Shown here: in pieces, positions 41,057 through 49,841 of the stretch
Numbering within the stretch: position 1 is the stretch's first letter
Layout: each line of letters begins with the position of its first letter
Source of the DNA: Vibrio campbellii CAIM 519 = NBRC 15631 = ATCC 25920
GTDB lineage: Bacteria; Pseudomonadota; Gammaproteobacteria; Enterobacterales; Vibrionaceae
DNA: 64,000 nt
NCBI RefSeq assembly: GCF_002163755.1
Contig: NZ_CP015864.1
Coordinates: forward strand, 744,001 to 808,000
Direction: 5' to 3'
Program-made: the position numbers and the translations under genes
Notes under the pieces: generated by a model
What the model was told of the DNA's origin: nothing
The model's database searches: none
What the model saw: only the letters and a program-made list of their open reading frames with translations

Positions 41057-42151
41057 ATGAACGTTCAGGCATTACCCATGCATCGGTTTATCGACCATGA
41101 TGGGAACCTCGTCAGCCAACTACCCAACTGGGCTGACCTAGAAGTACTGGTCGGTTTTTACCAAGACATGGTATTAACTCGCACCTACGATAACAAAGCC
41201 GTTGCCCTGCAACGCACCGGTAAATTAGGCACCTACCCTTCACACCTTGGCTCGGAAGCCATTGGGATAGCGGTTGGCAGAGCACTAAAAGCCAGTGATG
41301 TCTTTGTTCCTTACTATCGCGACATGCCAGCGATGTGGTGTCGTGGTATCGGTATGGAAAAGAACCTGCAATACTGGGGAGGCGATGAACGCGGTAGCGA
41401 CTTCGCACCAGAAGGCAGCCCATTCCCTAGCCGAGATTTACCTTTCTGTGTTCCTATCGCCACCCAATGTACTCATGCGGTGGGCGTTGCATCTGCACTG
41501 AAGATTCAAGGTAATCATGAGGCAGCTTTAGTGATGTGCGGTGACGGCGCGACATCTAAAGGTGACTTCCTCGAATCCGTCAACTGTGCGGGCGCTTGGA
41601 ACATTCCATTAGTCTTTATAGTGAACAACAACCAGTGGGCTATCTCCGTACCGCGCACCTTACAATGCGCCGCGGAGTTTTTATCAGAAAAAGCCAAAGG
41701 TGCAGGTATTCCTGGCATTACTGTAGATGGTAATGACGTCGTTGCGGTATTTGACGCAACAATGACTGCCCTCGACCGAGCCAGAAAAGGCAAAGGCGCG
41801 ACGTTAATAGAAGCCGTAAGTTACCGCTTGAGCGATCACACCACTGCCGACGACGCAACCCGTTATCGTAATGAGGATGAAGTTCAAACGGCTTGGCAAT
41901 ATGAGCCCGTCCGTCGCCTTAAAGCCTTTCTCACCAATCAAGGCGTTTGGAGTAACGAGAAAGAGCAAGAGTGGCAAGCCCACTGCAAAGAACAAGTTGA
42001 ACTCGCCGTTGAACGTTATCTCAATATGCCGAATCAAGCGCCTGAAACGGGCTTTGACTTCCTTTATGAATCCCTACCCCAAGAGCTTCATGCACAAAGA
42101 GATGAACTGATCAACAAAGCAATGCGAATGCAGGGAGGGAAACATGGCTGA
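41057..42151 (+). CDS. 2-oxoacid dehydrogenase E1 alpha subunit (branched-chain type)
   Basis: The 364-residue subunit binds thiamine diphosphate: GDGATSKGDFLESVNCAGAW then NIPLVFIVNNN is the TPP motif (about 162-190). The phosphorylation-loop region YRLSDHTTADDATRYR is of the BCKDH/pyruvate type. With E1 beta it decarboxylates a 2-oxoacid and acylates the lipoyl arm of E2. AAGGAGCTTGAG precedes ATG. The gene overlaps E1 beta by eight bases. Neighbouring ETF and ETF-QO genes point to branched-chain amino-acid catabolism, but pyruvate or acetoin is not excluded. Confidence 0.88.
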   Translation: MNVQALPMHRFIDHDGNLVSQLPNWADLEVLVGFYQDMVLTRTYDNKAVALQRTGKLGTYPSHLGSEAIGIAVGRALKASDVFVPYYRDMPAMWCRGIGMEKNLQYWGGDERGSDFAPEGSPFPSRDLPFCVPIATQCTHAVGVASALKIQGNHEAALVMCGDGATSKGDFLESVNCAGAWNIPLVFIVNNNQWAISVPRTLQCAAEFLSEKAKGAGIPGITVDGNDVVAVFDATMTALDRARKGKGATLIEAVSYRLSDHTTADDATRYRNEDEVQTAWQYEPVRRLKAFLTNQGVWSNEKEQEWQAHCKEQVELAVERYLNMPNQAPETGFDFLYESLPQELHAQRDELINKAMRMQGGKHG

Positions 42152-43127
42152 ACTGACGTTAGTTGAAGCAGTGAACCTCGCACTGCACCATGAAATGGAA
42201 CGCGACCCGAATGTCATCGTCCTTGGCGAAGATGTGGGTGACAACGGCGGTGTATTCCGCGCCACTGTCGGACTCAAGCAAAAATACGGCCTTAAGCGCG
42301 TTATCGACACGCCATTGGCCGAAGCACTTATTGGCGGTGTCACTGTCGGGATGGCAACGCAAGGCTTAAGACCTGTCGCAGAGTTTCAATTCCAAGGCTT
42401 TGTCTTCCCCGCGCTGGAGCATTTAATGTGTCACGCAGCGCGAATGCGTAACCGTACTCGTGGTCGACTTACCTGCCCCGCAGTGTTTCGTGCACCTTTT
42501 GGTGGCGGTATTCACGCACCAGAACATCACTCTGAAAGCGTTGAAGCTCTGTTTGCTCACACCGCAGGTTTTAAGGTTGTGATTCCTTCATCACCGCAAC
42601 GTGCTTACGGTTTGCTCCTTGCAGCCATACGTAGCAACGATCCGGTGATGTTCTTCGAGCCGAAACGTATCTATCGCACTGTGAAATCAGAAGTGATTGA
42701 TAACGGCGAGGCTCTTCCTCTAGATACTTGCTTTACCCTTCGCAAAGGTCGCGACGTCACATTAGTGACTTGGGGCGCATGCGTGGTTGAATCACTGCAA
42801 GCAGCTCAAACGCTGTCTAATCAGGGTATCGAAGTTGAGGTGATTGATTTAGCCAGCATCAAACCCATTGATACCGCGACCATCTTCCGTTCACTTGAGA
42901 AAACCGGACGACTCTTGGTGGTACACGAAGCCAGTAAAACCTGTGGTGTCGGCTCAGAACTGCTAGCCAGAACCGCCGAGCATGCCATGTGCCTACTTAA
43001 AGCGCCACCAAAACGCGTCACAGGCATGGATACCATTATGCCGTACTACCGCAACGAAGATTATTACATGGTTCAGGAAGAAGACATTGTACTCGCCGCG
43101 CGCGAACTCGTGGAGGATTGGAAATGA
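42144..43127 (+). CDS. 2-oxoacid dehydrogenase E1 beta subunit
   Basis: The 327-residue protein is a transketolase-like pyrimidine-binding plus C-terminal domain: VIVLGEDVGDNGGVFRAT, VGLKQKYGLKRVIDTPLAEA and the FEPKRIYR region. The Glu in the first motif activates thiamine diphosphate. It forms an alpha2beta2 E1 with the preceding gene and overlaps it by eight bases and the next gene by four (ATGA), so all three are translationally coupled. It has the full length for the family. Confidence 0.9.
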   Translation: MAELTLVEAVNLALHHEMERDPNVIVLGEDVGDNGGVFRATVGLKQKYGLKRVIDTPLAEALIGGVTVGMATQGLRPVAEFQFQGFVFPALEHLMCHAARMRNRTRGRLTCPAVFRAPFGGGIHAPEHHSESVEALFAHTAGFKVVIPSSPQRAYGLLLAAIRSNDPVMFFEPKRIYRTVKSEVIDNGEALPLDTCFTLRKGRDVTLVTWGACVVESLQAAQTLSNQGIEVEVIDLASIKPIDTATIFRSLEKTGRLLVVHEASKTCGVGSELLARTAEHAMCLLKAPPKRVTGMDTIMPYYRNEDYYMVQEEDIVLAARELVEDWK

Positions 43128-44266
43128 AGACGTTTAACTTACCCGATCTCGGCGAAGGTCTCGCTGAGTCAGAAATTGTGAAATGGCATATTAGTGTTGG
43201 CGATATGGTCCAGCTCGATCAAATAGTGCTTACCGTAGAAACCGCAAAAGCGACAGTGGATGTCCCAGCTCCTTATGGTGGTCGCATTGTCAGCCGCCAC
43301 GGCGAAGAAGGTGATGTGATTAACATCGGTGCTCTACTTCTGGAAATCGATGAAACTGGGGCAGAACAAGCAGCAACAGAACAAAAGCAAACGGCTGATG
43401 CTGCAACCGTGGTGGGTAACGTCTCTCAGCACGCACATAGCGTGAATGTCGATGACTTCTGGATTGGCGGTGAACATAACCCCTCTCCCGATAATCTCAT
43501 TAGCGCTCTACCCTCGGCGCGTTTGTTAGCGAATAAACTAGGGGTCGATTTAGCGTTGGTGAAAGGTAGTGGTCCTGACGGTTTGATCCTTGATTCAGAT
43601 ATCTATGACGAAGCTGGCAAACAGCGCCCCGGAACAGAAGTGCTGAAAGGTGCACGTCGAACCATGGTGTCGACAATGGCGGAGTCTCACCATAATGTCG
43701 CAGCAGTGACCATTACTGAGGAAGCGGTCCTAGATGGTTGGAAGCAAGGCGAAGACATCAGTATTCGTCTCGTCCAAGCCATTGTGCATGCTTGTCAGGA
43801 AGAACCCGCCATGAATGCATGGTTTGATGCAGAAACCATGACACGCTGTGTCCACAGTACAGTGAACATCGGTATTGCGGTCGACAGCCGATATGGTTTG
43901 TACGTGCCTGTTCTACGAAATGCTGACGAGTATGAGCCGCAAGAGGTGCGCCGTTGGTTAGATCAAACCGTACAAGGCATACGCGAACGCAAAATTGGTC
44001 GTGAACAGTTGCAACACGCCACCATTACACTTTCGAACTTTGGCGCGATTGCAGGTATTTACGCAACGCCTGTTGTAACTCCTCCGCAAGTTGCGATTGT
44101 CGGTGCGGGTCGAATCATTGAGAAGGTCGTAATTCGAGAGGGGCAAGCTGTAGCAGTGAAAGCCATGCCGCTGTCGATTACGTTTGACCACCGAGCATGT
44201 ACTGGTGGTGAAGCAGCAAGGTTCACAAAAGTACTGGCAGAGCACTTGAGAAAACCGAGTGTTTAA
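43124..44266 (+). CDS. 2-oxoacid dehydrogenase E2 (dihydrolipoyl acyltransferase)
   Basis: The 380-residue protein has a lipoyl domain (1-75, Lys42 in ETAKATVDVP), a linker, an E1/E3-binding domain (about 130-165, PSARLLANKLGVDLALV) and an acyltransferase domain (about 180-380). ATG 43124 is chosen over an upstream TTG because MKTFNLPDLGEGLAESEIVK is the canonical start. The catalytic motif reads DHRACTGGEAARF: His356 is kept, but the usual Asp of HxxxDG is Thr360. There is no E3 gene in the operon, so a shared lipoamide dehydrogenase is needed. It ends in a strong terminator. Confidence 0.88.
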   Translation: MKTFNLPDLGEGLAESEIVKWHISVGDMVQLDQIVLTVETAKATVDVPAPYGGRIVSRHGEEGDVINIGALLLEIDETGAEQAATEQKQTADAATVVGNVSQHAHSVNVDDFWIGGEHNPSPDNLISALPSARLLANKLGVDLALVKGSGPDGLILDSDIYDEAGKQRPGTEVLKGARRTMVSTMAESHHNVAAVTITEEAVLDGWKQGEDISIRLVQAIVHACQEEPAMNAWFDAETMTRCVHSTVNIGIAVDSRYGLYVPVLRNADEYEPQEVRRWLDQTVQGIRERKIGREQLQHATITLSNFGAIAGIYATPVVTPPQVAIVGAGRIIEKVVIREGQAVAVKAMPLSITFDHRACTGGEAARFTKVLAEHLRKPSV

Positions 44267-44287
44267 GCAGCTTTTGTCATAATAAGC

Positions 44288-44314
44288 AAAGGGCTTCCAA
44301 TCGGAAGCCCTTTT
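44288..44314 (+). terminator. Terminator of the dehydrogenase operon
   Basis: AAAGGGCTTCC / GGAAGCCCTTT, an 11-bp perfect stem with the loop AATC, followed by T. Confidence 0.93.
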
Positions 44315-44338
44315 GTTTTGAGCGTGAATTTGAAAAAG

Positions 44339-44477
44339 AGATTCCCTACTCCCTCATTCTTCGCTCTAGGGAATGACGCTGTTTGGTTTTCACTAAGCAA
44401 AAACGTACTAATAATGTGATTATTAATAAGAAACGCCAGCGCGTCATTCCAGCAAGCCTAAGCGCGACTAGGAATCT
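44339..44477. repeat. Dispersed palindromic repeat, copy 2
   Basis: It has the same plan as 37681-37820: AGATTCCCTACTCCCTC at the left end, CTAGGGAATGAC, then GTCATTCCAGCAAGCC and TAGGAATCT at the right end, about 139 bases. A related shorter hairpin (TTCTGAATTACGC with GCAATTCAGAATGAC) follows at about 44540-44577. The copies share their arms but not the centre, as expected for a mobile or recombining palindromic unit. Confidence 0.7.
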
Positions 44478-44594
44478 AATGGCAAAGTGCACTTAAATGC
44501 GTTCATAGTAATGAACCCGCAGTGCACCTTGATGAAAGGTTCTGAATTACGCTCGTTCCTCGCAATTCAGAATGACACCCGAAAAATATCGAAC

Positions 44595-45560
44595 TTACAC
44601 CTTCTCCAGCAACTCCGGCATAATCTCAAACAGGTCGCCAATCAAACCATAGTCTGCGACTTGGAAGATTGGGGCTTCAGGATCACTGTTGATCGCTACA
44701 ATCACCTTGGAGTCCTTCATCCCTGCCAAATGCTGAATTGCACCAGAGATACCCACAGCAATGTACAGCTGAGGCGCGACAATCTTACCTGTCTGCCCAA
44801 CTTGCAAATCGTTAGAGACAAAGCCCGCGTCTACCGCAGCGCGTGATGCACCAATGGCGCCACCAAGCTTGTCGGCAAGTTGTTCCACCAGCGCAAAGTT
44901 CTCTTTGCTGCCCAACCCACGACCGCCGGACACAACGACGTTCGCCGCCGGTAGCTCTGGTCTTTCACTTTCCGCTTTTTGCTGTGAAACAAACTCACAG
45001 TGTTCTGCTTTAATTACCGTTTCTAACGTGGCGACATTCTCAACTACTGGAGAATCAGACACAGCAATTGCGTCAAACGCAGAGCTTCGAATCGTCATCA
45101 CTTTGGTAGCATCGTCCGAGCGAACTCTGGCTAACGCATTACCGGCATAGATTGGACGAACAACCGTATCAGGCGATTCAATCGCAATCACATCCGACAG
45201 CTGCCCAACATCCAGCAATGCAGCGACACGAGGCATTAGGTTTTTACCAAAAGTACTCGCAGGAGCTAGGATATGAGAAAAATCCTTACCAACGTCGGCA
45301 ATTAATGTCGACAGGTTTTCTGCCAACGGATGCTGATATTCGGCAGCATCAATCGCGATGATCTGCGAAATACCTTGTACACACTTCAACTCGCCCAATA
45401 CTGAACTGCAATGATGGCCGATGAGCAACGCCGTTACAGGCAAAGGTGTACCGTCTTGTTGAATATCAGAAGCCGCACTCAATGCGCGTAATGTGTCCAA
45501 TGAAAGTGATTGGTTATCGTGTTCCACAATGACCAAGGTTGCTAACGGTTTGTTTTCCAT
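44595..45560 (-). CDS. etfA: Electron transfer flavoprotein alpha subunit
   Basis: The 321-residue subunit has the FAD-binding C-domain: VSGGRGLGSKENFALVEQLA, GAIGASRAAVDAGFV, then LYIAVGISGAIQHLAGMKDS and NSDPEAPIFQVADYGL. With EtfB it carries electrons from acyl-CoA and other dehydrogenases to ETF-QO. It is second in the etfB-etfA operon with an 11-base gap. Together with the divergent ETF-QO gene it completes the ETF branch. Confidence 0.93.
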   Translation of the reverse strand: MENKPLATLVIVEHDNQSLSLDTLRALSAASDIQQDGTPLPVTALLIGHHCSSVLGELKCVQGISQIIAIDAAEYQHPLAENLSTLIADVGKDFSHILAPASTFGKNLMPRVAALLDVGQLSDVIAIESPDTVVRPIYAGNALARVRSDDATKVMTIRSSAFDAIAVSDSPVVENVATLETVIKAEHCEFVSQQKAESERPELPAANVVVSGGRGLGSKENFALVEQLADKLGGAIGASRAAVDAGFVSNDLQVGQTGKIVAPQLYIAVGISGAIQHLAGMKDSKVIVAINSDPEAPIFQVADYGLIGDLFEIMPELLEKV

Positions 45561-45571
45561 GATTATGCCTC

Positions 45572-46321
45572 CTAAATCACTTTCGCTTCGTTTTTGAGCT
45601 TGTCGACTAACTCGCTCACACTGCCTACCATTTCGCCCGCTTTTCGTGCAGGCGGTGTCATGACTTCAAGTACCTGTTGAGAGCATTCAACACTCACACC
45701 AAAGAAGTCTGGTGTCATCACAGACAAAGGCTTTTTCTTCGCTTTCATGATGTTTGGTAGAGAGGCATAACGCGGCTCATTCAGACGCAAATCTGTGCTG
45801 ATAATGGCAGGCAAATCCAGTTTGAGCGTCTCCAAACCGCCATCGATTTCTCTCGTAACTAAAGCCGTTTCCCCTTCGACTTTCACTTCCGATGCAAATG
45901 TCCCTTGAGGACGATTCGTCAATGCAGCCAACATTTGCGCAACTTGGTTGTTATCTGTATCGATTGACTGCTTACCCAAAAGCACCAGTTGAGCCTGTTC
46001 TTGCTCCATCACGGCTTTGAGCAACTTCGCTACCGCAAGAGGCTCTGGCGGCAGCTCAACATCGATATGAATCGCACGGTCTGCACCCAGCGCCAGTGCT
46101 GAACGTAACTGCTCCTGACAGCTAGCATCTCCAATCGAGACCACTAGCACCTCTTCCGCAACGCAGGATTCTTTTAGGCGTACTGCCTCTTCCACCGCAA
46201 TTTCACAGAACGGATTCATCGTCATTTTTACGTTGTTGGTTTCCACGCCGGAACCATCCGATTTCACCCTAACTTTCACATAAGGATCAACTACACGTTT
46301 AATCGCAACCAGTACTTTCAC
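45572..46321 (-). CDS. etfB: Electron transfer flavoprotein beta subunit
   Basis: The 249-residue protein starts MKVLVAIKRVVDPYVKVRVK, the canonical EtfB opening, with MNPFCEIAVEEAVRLKE and QVAQMLAALTNRPQGTFASE motifs of the AMP-binding ETF fold. It partners with EtfA. It is the first gene of its operon and is divergent from the ETF-QO gene, with a LiuR-like operator and a perfect palindrome in the 276-base gap. Confidence 0.93.
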   Translation of the reverse strand: MKVLVAIKRVVDPYVKVRVKSDGSGVETNNVKMTMNPFCEIAVEEAVRLKESCVAEEVLVVSIGDASCQEQLRSALALGADRAIHIDVELPPEPLAVAKLLKAVMEQEQAQLVLLGKQSIDTDNNQVAQMLAALTNRPQGTFASEVKVEGETALVTREIDGGLETLKLDLPAIISTDLRLNEPRYASLPNIMKAKKKPLSVMTPDFFGVSVECSQQVLEVMTPPARKAGEMVGSVSELVDKLKNEAKVI

Positions 46322-46434
46322 ATTCCCTCCTAGCAGATCGCAATAGCGATACGCGTCCTAGCAATTAGGTCATACGTGACCAAGATTTTAATTAAAGCTA
46401 AGCATTTTCATCGTGTTGCTTGCAAAAACCATTT

Positions 46435-46449
46435 AGTGACATTGTCACT
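46435..46449. promoter_or_regulatory. Perfect palindrome upstream of etfB
   Basis: AGTGACA-T-TGTCACT is a 15-base perfect inverted repeat between etfB and the ETF-QO gene, about 115 bases before the etfB start, and could be an operator. The regulator is unknown. Confidence 0.45.
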
Positions 46450-46497
46450 GAAAAATCTTATCACGCCCTTTGACGTTACCATTTGAGCTTAGTTTAG

Positions 46498-46513
46498 TTT
46501 ACGTTTACGTCAA
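46498..46513. promoter_or_regulatory. LiuR-like operator in the etfB / ETF-QO intergenic region
   Basis: TTTACGTTTACGTCAA resembles the MerR-family LiuR site (TTnACGTnnACGTnAA). LiuR controls leucine/isovalerate and ETF genes in marine Gammaproteobacteria. The site is about 85 bases before the ETF-QO start. The match is by eye and the consensus is recalled, not checked. Confidence 0.4.
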
Positions 46514-46597
46514 CTGGACTATAGTTCTTTATACGAGCACTGCTTATTAAAAGAAGCACCTAAAACACAAAGAAAGGTTTCACCCAAAGGAAGCAAG

Positions 46598-48262
46598 ATG
46601 ATGGAACGAGAATGCATGGAGTTTGATGTGGTGATTGTTGGCGCAGGACCTGCTGGGTTGAGTGCCGCCTGCAGATTAGCGCAACTCAATCAAGAGCGAG
46701 AGGATGAGCCGCTTTCTATTTGTGTGGTTGAAAAAGGTTCAGAAGTTGGCGCCCACATTTTATCTGGCGCGGTATTTGAGACTCATGCGTTGGATGAACT
46801 CTTTCCAGACTGGCAGAGCATGGGCGCGCCTCTCTCGGCATCCGTAAAAAACGACGCCTTCTTATACCTAACGACAGAACTTAACCACGTCCGCGTGCCT
46901 CACTTTCTGACACCAAACCCAATGCTCAACGATGAAAACAACTACGTTATCAGCTTGGCAAACTTGTGTCGTTGGTTAGCAGAGCAAGCGGAATCGCTCG
47001 GTGTCGAGGTCTATCCCGGCTTCGCGGCTTCCACCATAAACTACGACGAATCAGGTGCAGTAACCGGAGTAAACACCAGTGACATGGGTTTGGACAAGAA
47101 AGGAGAAGCCAAACCCAACTTTGAAGCGGGTATCGAGTTAAAAGCCAAATACACTGTATTCGCCGAGGGGTGCCGAGGCCACCTTGGTAAAGAACTCATC
47201 CAACGATTTGGTTTAGACGATGATAAACAACCGCAACATTATGCGCTCGGGCTAAAAGAGATCTGGGAGTTACCTGCTGGCGCCAAAGATCAATCTGGCA
47301 GTGTGATCCATTCTGCAGGGTATCCACTGAGTGAATCCAACACCACTGGTGGCGGTTTTCTTTATCACATGGAAAACAATCAAATCGCCGTTGGGCTTAT
47401 TGTCGACTTAAACTACAGCAACCCTTACTTGAGCCCATTTGACGAGTTTCAACGCTTTAAGCACCACCCTGCAATCGAAAAACGCTTGAAAGGCGCTCAA
47501 CGAATCGCTTACGGAGCAAGGGCTATTGCCAAGGGGGGACTTTCCTCTCTACCGAAACAACAATTCCCCGGCGGTCTGTTGATTGGCTGTGACGCAGGCA
47601 CCTTGAACGTCGCCAAAATCAAAGGCAGTCACACTGCGATGAAATCTGGCTTGCTAGCGGCAGAAGCTATAATCGAAGCATTCACACAAACAAATCCAGA
47701 ACCAGATTACCAAAGCCGATTTGAAAGCTCATGGTTGTATGAAGAACTCAGCGAGACGCGCAACTTTGGTGCGAACATTCATAAGTTCGGCAGCCTACTC
47801 GGCGGTGCACTTTCGACATTTGAACACAATATCTGGCAACCACTAGTCAAGAAACCAATACCATGGACAATTACCGATACTTCGCTCGATCATGAACAAT
47901 TAAAACCGATTGACGCATGCCAACCCATTGAATACGTGAAACCTGATGGCATCATCAGTTTCGACAAGCCCTCATCAGTGTTTTTGTCCGGAACACAGCA
48001 CGAAGAAAACCAGCCATGCCATTTGCAACTCGCCTATCCTCATATTCCGATTCAATTGCATTTGAAGAAGTTTGATGAGCCGAGCCAGCGCTACTGCCCT
48101 GCTGGTGTATATGAAGTAGTAGAAGTAGAGGGCGAGAAGTTATTCCAAATCAACGCCGCAAACTGTGTGCATTGCAAAACCTGTGACATCAAAGACCCTT
48201 CGCAGAACATCACCTGGAAAGCACCAGAGGGTGGCGGCGGACCGAGTTATCAGAACATGTAA
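46598..48262 (+). CDS. Electron transfer flavoprotein-ubiquinone oxidoreductase
   Basis: The 554-residue peripheral membrane flavoprotein has an FAD dinucleotide motif VVIVGAGPAGLSAACRLA at the start and a C-terminal 4Fe-4S ferredoxin-like domain (CVHCKTCDIKDPSQNITWK plus an upstream Cys in RYCPAGVYE). It takes electrons from reduced ETF and gives them to ubiquinone. A strong AAAGGAAGCAAG site precedes ATG. It has the full family length. Together with etfBA and the dehydrogenase operon it forms an amino/acyl oxidation block. Confidence 0.95.
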   Translation: MMERECMEFDVVIVGAGPAGLSAACRLAQLNQEREDEPLSICVVEKGSEVGAHILSGAVFETHALDELFPDWQSMGAPLSASVKNDAFLYLTTELNHVRVPHFLTPNPMLNDENNYVISLANLCRWLAEQAESLGVEVYPGFAASTINYDESGAVTGVNTSDMGLDKKGEAKPNFEAGIELKAKYTVFAEGCRGHLGKELIQRFGLDDDKQPQHYALGLKEIWELPAGAKDQSGSVIHSAGYPLSESNTTGGGFLYHMENNQIAVGLIVDLNYSNPYLSPFDEFQRFKHHPAIEKRLKGAQRIAYGARAIAKGGLSSLPKQQFPGGLLIGCDAGTLNVAKIKGSHTAMKSGLLAAEAIIEAFTQTNPEPDYQSRFESSWLYEELSETRNFGANIHKFGSLLGGALSTFEHNIWQPLVKKPIPWTITDTSLDHEQLKPIDACQPIEYVKPDGIISFDKPSSVFLSGTQHEENQPCHLQLAYPHIPIQLHLKKFDEPSQRYCPAGVYEVVEVEGEKLFQINAANCVHCKTCDIKDPSQNITWKAPEGGGGPSYQNM

Positions 48263-48273
48263 CCAATGAATGA

Positions 48274-48302
48274 CTAGCGCAATGGTAAAGCTGTTGCGCT
48301 AG
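48274..48302. terminator. Inverted repeat between ETF-QO and EAL genes
   Basis: CTAGCGCAA / TTGCGCTAG, a 9-bp perfect stem with an 11-base loop between convergent genes. No U run follows, so it is terminator-like rather than certain. Confidence 0.5.
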
Positions 48303-48320
48303 CTTAATGAGTCGGTCAGT

Positions 48321-49841
48321 CTAAGTATCAAACTCGTTACTCAAAAATTCTCTAAGCGGCATAGACTTAGCAAACAAGAACCCTTGTAGATAGCTTACGC
48401 CTCTCTCCTTCAAGTACTCCGCTTGAAATTCCGTTTCTACCCCTTCAGCGACCACATCCAGCGACAAGTCATGAGACAAAGTAATCATATTCTGTAATAA
48501 GTGGCCGGTTATCGTATCAACGCCAATATCTCGTACAAACGTTTGATCAATCTTAAGATAATCTAAATCGACTTTACGTAAGTTGACCAAAGAAGAATGC
48601 CCTGTACCGAAATCATCGATTGCGATTTTACAGCCCATGTCTTTTATCTGAGTGAATATTTCATCGGTTAAATCGCAGTAATTTAACGCCTCTCTCTCCG
48701 TGAGTTCTAAGACTAAGGTAACGTCTTTAGAATCAACAATATCGATGAATTCTTGGCAAGCGCTAACAAGCGTCCCTTTTGAGCAATGTTGCGGTGATAT
48801 ATTCACACCGACATGAAAAGGTTTTGGTAGTTTGTCTTTCCATAGGCGAATTTCTTTCGCAGTATGTATCATCAATTGATGTGTGATCGGAAGGATCAAC
48901 CCTGAACGTTCAGCTTTAGGGATAAAAAGATCCGGTCTTACCGTCCCTTGGACTGGGTGCTGCCAACGCAAAAGGATTTCAATTCCCTCAATCTCTCTGT
49001 TTGCACTGTTCAAAATAGGCTGCGCGTAAGGGACAAACTCTTTGTTTTCCATCGCCCTCTCTATCTCTAGGTATAAGTTTGCTGGACGTCTTGATAGCCA
49101 CAGAAGGTAAAGCGCAAAGAGCGTCTGAATGATTAAGATAGCAACAATATATTGATTATCTTGCTCCCAAAATGCAGAAATCATACTAGGGTAATCAAAC
49201 CCCGAATACACACTGTAAGGAAAGTTAGCCGATGACACTTTATGCCAAGCAACCAGCCTGTCCGCTGGATTAACTTTAAGCACAAGGTCTTTGCTATCGA
49301 GCCACTGTTCACCTACAGCCAAATATGAGTGCAACTTGTCGTGAGGCTCTAACAACTGCCTTAAGTACAGGCTATCTATCCCACTAAATGCGGTATTCTC
49401 ACCCGACTCAGACCGAACCACAATAAGAGGATGTTTGGCATCGACTTTACTGCCATGCATTAAGCGTAAACGCCCGGAGCTGTAATCTGCTAGATCGTAC
49501 TGGTAATGGCTGTCTCCCCAGATCGAGGTACAGTAAATCACATTATCTTTGGCTAGGTTGGCACTTCGTACATACGGCGCTGTCGCGACCAAATGGCGTA
49601 AAGCCACACTGTGAGCCTCACAGCTATCGGGATTCTCCAAAAGCATCAAGGATTGGTTGTTAGCCTCTTCACCATACTCCAGAATCTCATCGACCTCTTG
49701 GACCACACTCGACACTTTTAACTGAGATAATTCATCAAGTGACTGACCGAAGCTAAAATACAAAAACGCCAGCGCGAAAAGGCTCGGAAGAAAAGAGAGC
49801 AAAACTAGATTCGTTGAATTTTTCTTATTGTTTGCAAACAT
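48321..49841 (-). CDS. CSS-like sensor, EAL-domain c-di-GMP phosphodiesterase
   Basis: The 506-residue protein has a membrane helix (about 11-30), a periplasmic domain of about 200 residues with the CSS-type signature in the variant form IYCTSI, a second helix (about 230-250) and an EAL domain (about 260-500). Catalytic residues are present: EIL in place of EAL (IEGIEILLRWQHP), VGVNISPQHC, LELTERE, IAIDDFGTGHSSL, LKIDQTFVRDI and VAEGVETEFQAE. It should hydrolyse c-di-GMP, with the periplasmic Cys sensing redox or DsbAB state. It stands alone on the minus strand. Confidence 0.88.
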   Translation of the reverse strand: MFANNKKNSTNLVLLSFLPSLFALAFLYFSFGQSLDELSQLKVSSVVQEVDEILEYGEEANNQSLMLLENPDSCEAHSVALRHLVATAPYVRSANLAKDNVIYCTSIWGDSHYQYDLADYSSGRLRLMHGSKVDAKHPLIVVRSESGENTAFSGIDSLYLRQLLEPHDKLHSYLAVGEQWLDSKDLVLKVNPADRLVAWHKVSSANFPYSVYSGFDYPSMISAFWEQDNQYIVAILIIQTLFALYLLWLSRRPANLYLEIERAMENKEFVPYAQPILNSANREIEGIEILLRWQHPVQGTVRPDLFIPKAERSGLILPITHQLMIHTAKEIRLWKDKLPKPFHVGVNISPQHCSKGTLVSACQEFIDIVDSKDVTLVLELTEREALNYCDLTDEIFTQIKDMGCKIAIDDFGTGHSSLVNLRKVDLDYLKIDQTFVRDIGVDTITGHLLQNMITLSHDLSLDVVAEGVETEFQAEYLKERGVSYLQGFLFAKSMPLREFLSNEFDT

